Shown piece by piece: positions 63,910 through 64,000 of a DNA stretch of 64,000 nt. Both the position numbers and the translations under genes were made by a program. Position 1 is the first letter of the stretch. Every line of letters begins with the position of its first letter. Below the pieces are notes generated by a model. The model did not search any database. It had not been told where the DNA came from and saw nothing but the letters and a program-made list of their open reading frames with translations. The DNA is from Capnocytophaga ochracea DSM 7271 (lineage in GTDB: Bacteria; Bacteroidota; Bacteroidia; Flavobacteriales; Flavobacteriaceae), in the NCBI RefSeq assembly GCF_000023285.1, contig NC_013162.1:1702501-1766500 (forward strand), read 5' to 3'.

Positions 63910-64000
63910 ATGAAAAGCTGGTTTTTAAATGTAGCCGTACTTTTTCTCACATCAATGCTTTACTCTCAGCAAGGAGTTATTACAGGTGAAGTAATTGATG
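63910..64000 (+). CDS. 5' end of a TonB-dependent receptor-like gene (partial)
   Basis: Only the first 30 codons are in the window. They encode a signal peptide (MKSWFLNVAVLFLTSMLYSQ) followed by QGVITGEVID, the usual entry into a carboxypeptidase-regulatory-like domain of SusC-type or other TonB-dependent outer membrane proteins. The frame is open to the window edge. A good promoter lies upstream, and the gene follows a divergently oriented sugar transporter. The family call rests on this short start alone. Confidence 0.5.
   Translation, partial: MKSWFLNVAVLFLTSMLYSQQGVITGEVID

Overview
The window looks like a chromosomal segment of a Flavobacteriaceae bacterium (Bacteroidota). An oral, Capnocytophaga-like genome is my best guess, but no marker here proves the genus. 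The evidence is the gliding lipoprotein GldH, a type IX secretion (T9SS) substrate with a PorP/SprF partner, a SusC/SusD polysaccharide utilisation locus (PUL) with a hybrid two-component sensor, a 50S L21 protein with a C-terminal extension, the small KR-rich COX24-like protein, and many promoters of the flavobacterial type (TTG, about 19-20 bases, then TAnnTTTG) without Shine-Dalgarno sequences. Base composition is moderately AT-rich.

Layout. 0-0.3 kb: the 5S gene ending an rRNA operon whose 16S/23S lie upstream of the window. 0.3-5.6 kb (minus strand): an RlpA-like lipoprotein, then a T9SS adhesin-like protein with its own PorP/SprF protein carrying a SPOR domain. 6.5-8.5 kb: a response regulator/histidine kinase pair. 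8.5-16.9 kb: xth-deoC, gyrB, hemC, an arginine-deiminase-family hydrolase, hemA and an L,D-transpeptidase-like protein. 18.1-24.7 kb: an envelope-biogenesis block (TamB, LolA-like, LptF/G). 25-28.5 kb: cydAB and rplU-rpmA. 29.2-42.8 kb: a complete PUL read on the minus strand (SusC, SusD, DUF5017 lipoprotein, hybrid sensor, GH31 enzyme, DUF4874/DUF4832 lipoprotein). 43.8-52.4 kb (minus strand): ricT-gldH-PBP1A, hemD, rng, a COX24-like protein, HU and aroA. 54.3-64 kb: an NtrC-type regulator, a GH3/serine hydrolase fusion, nhaD, lysS, a sugar transporter (minus strand) and the start of a TonB-receptor-like gene running off the end.

The most distinctive signal lies outside the genes. A composite intergenic repeat occurs six times (near 6.2, 10.4, 17.4, 28.7, 43.1 and 52.8 kb). 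Its parts follow a fixed order: a GC-rich hairpin, a GGCC palindrome, a conserved block, a tandem array of 11-bp units spelling TATAAGCT, and often a 9-bp TTTTGGCAT array. Five of six copies point the same way relative to the gene they precede, with the 11-bp array about 240-430 bp upstream of the start codon. The array has 3 units in five copies and 5 in the sixth. Two other unrelated arrays in the window also use 11-bp units. A perfect 48-bp inverted repeat made of two of these array types brackets the susC-susD-DUF5017 block.

Other points of interest: DnaA-box-like sequences and a long AT-rich gene-free stretch at the 52.4-54.3 kb strand switch (with evidence against an origin), an orphan terminator at 54.1 kb, a TamB gene with no ordinary start codon at its apparent N-terminus, and a dyad upstream of hemA. 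All calls come from reading the sequence by eye; no database search was run.
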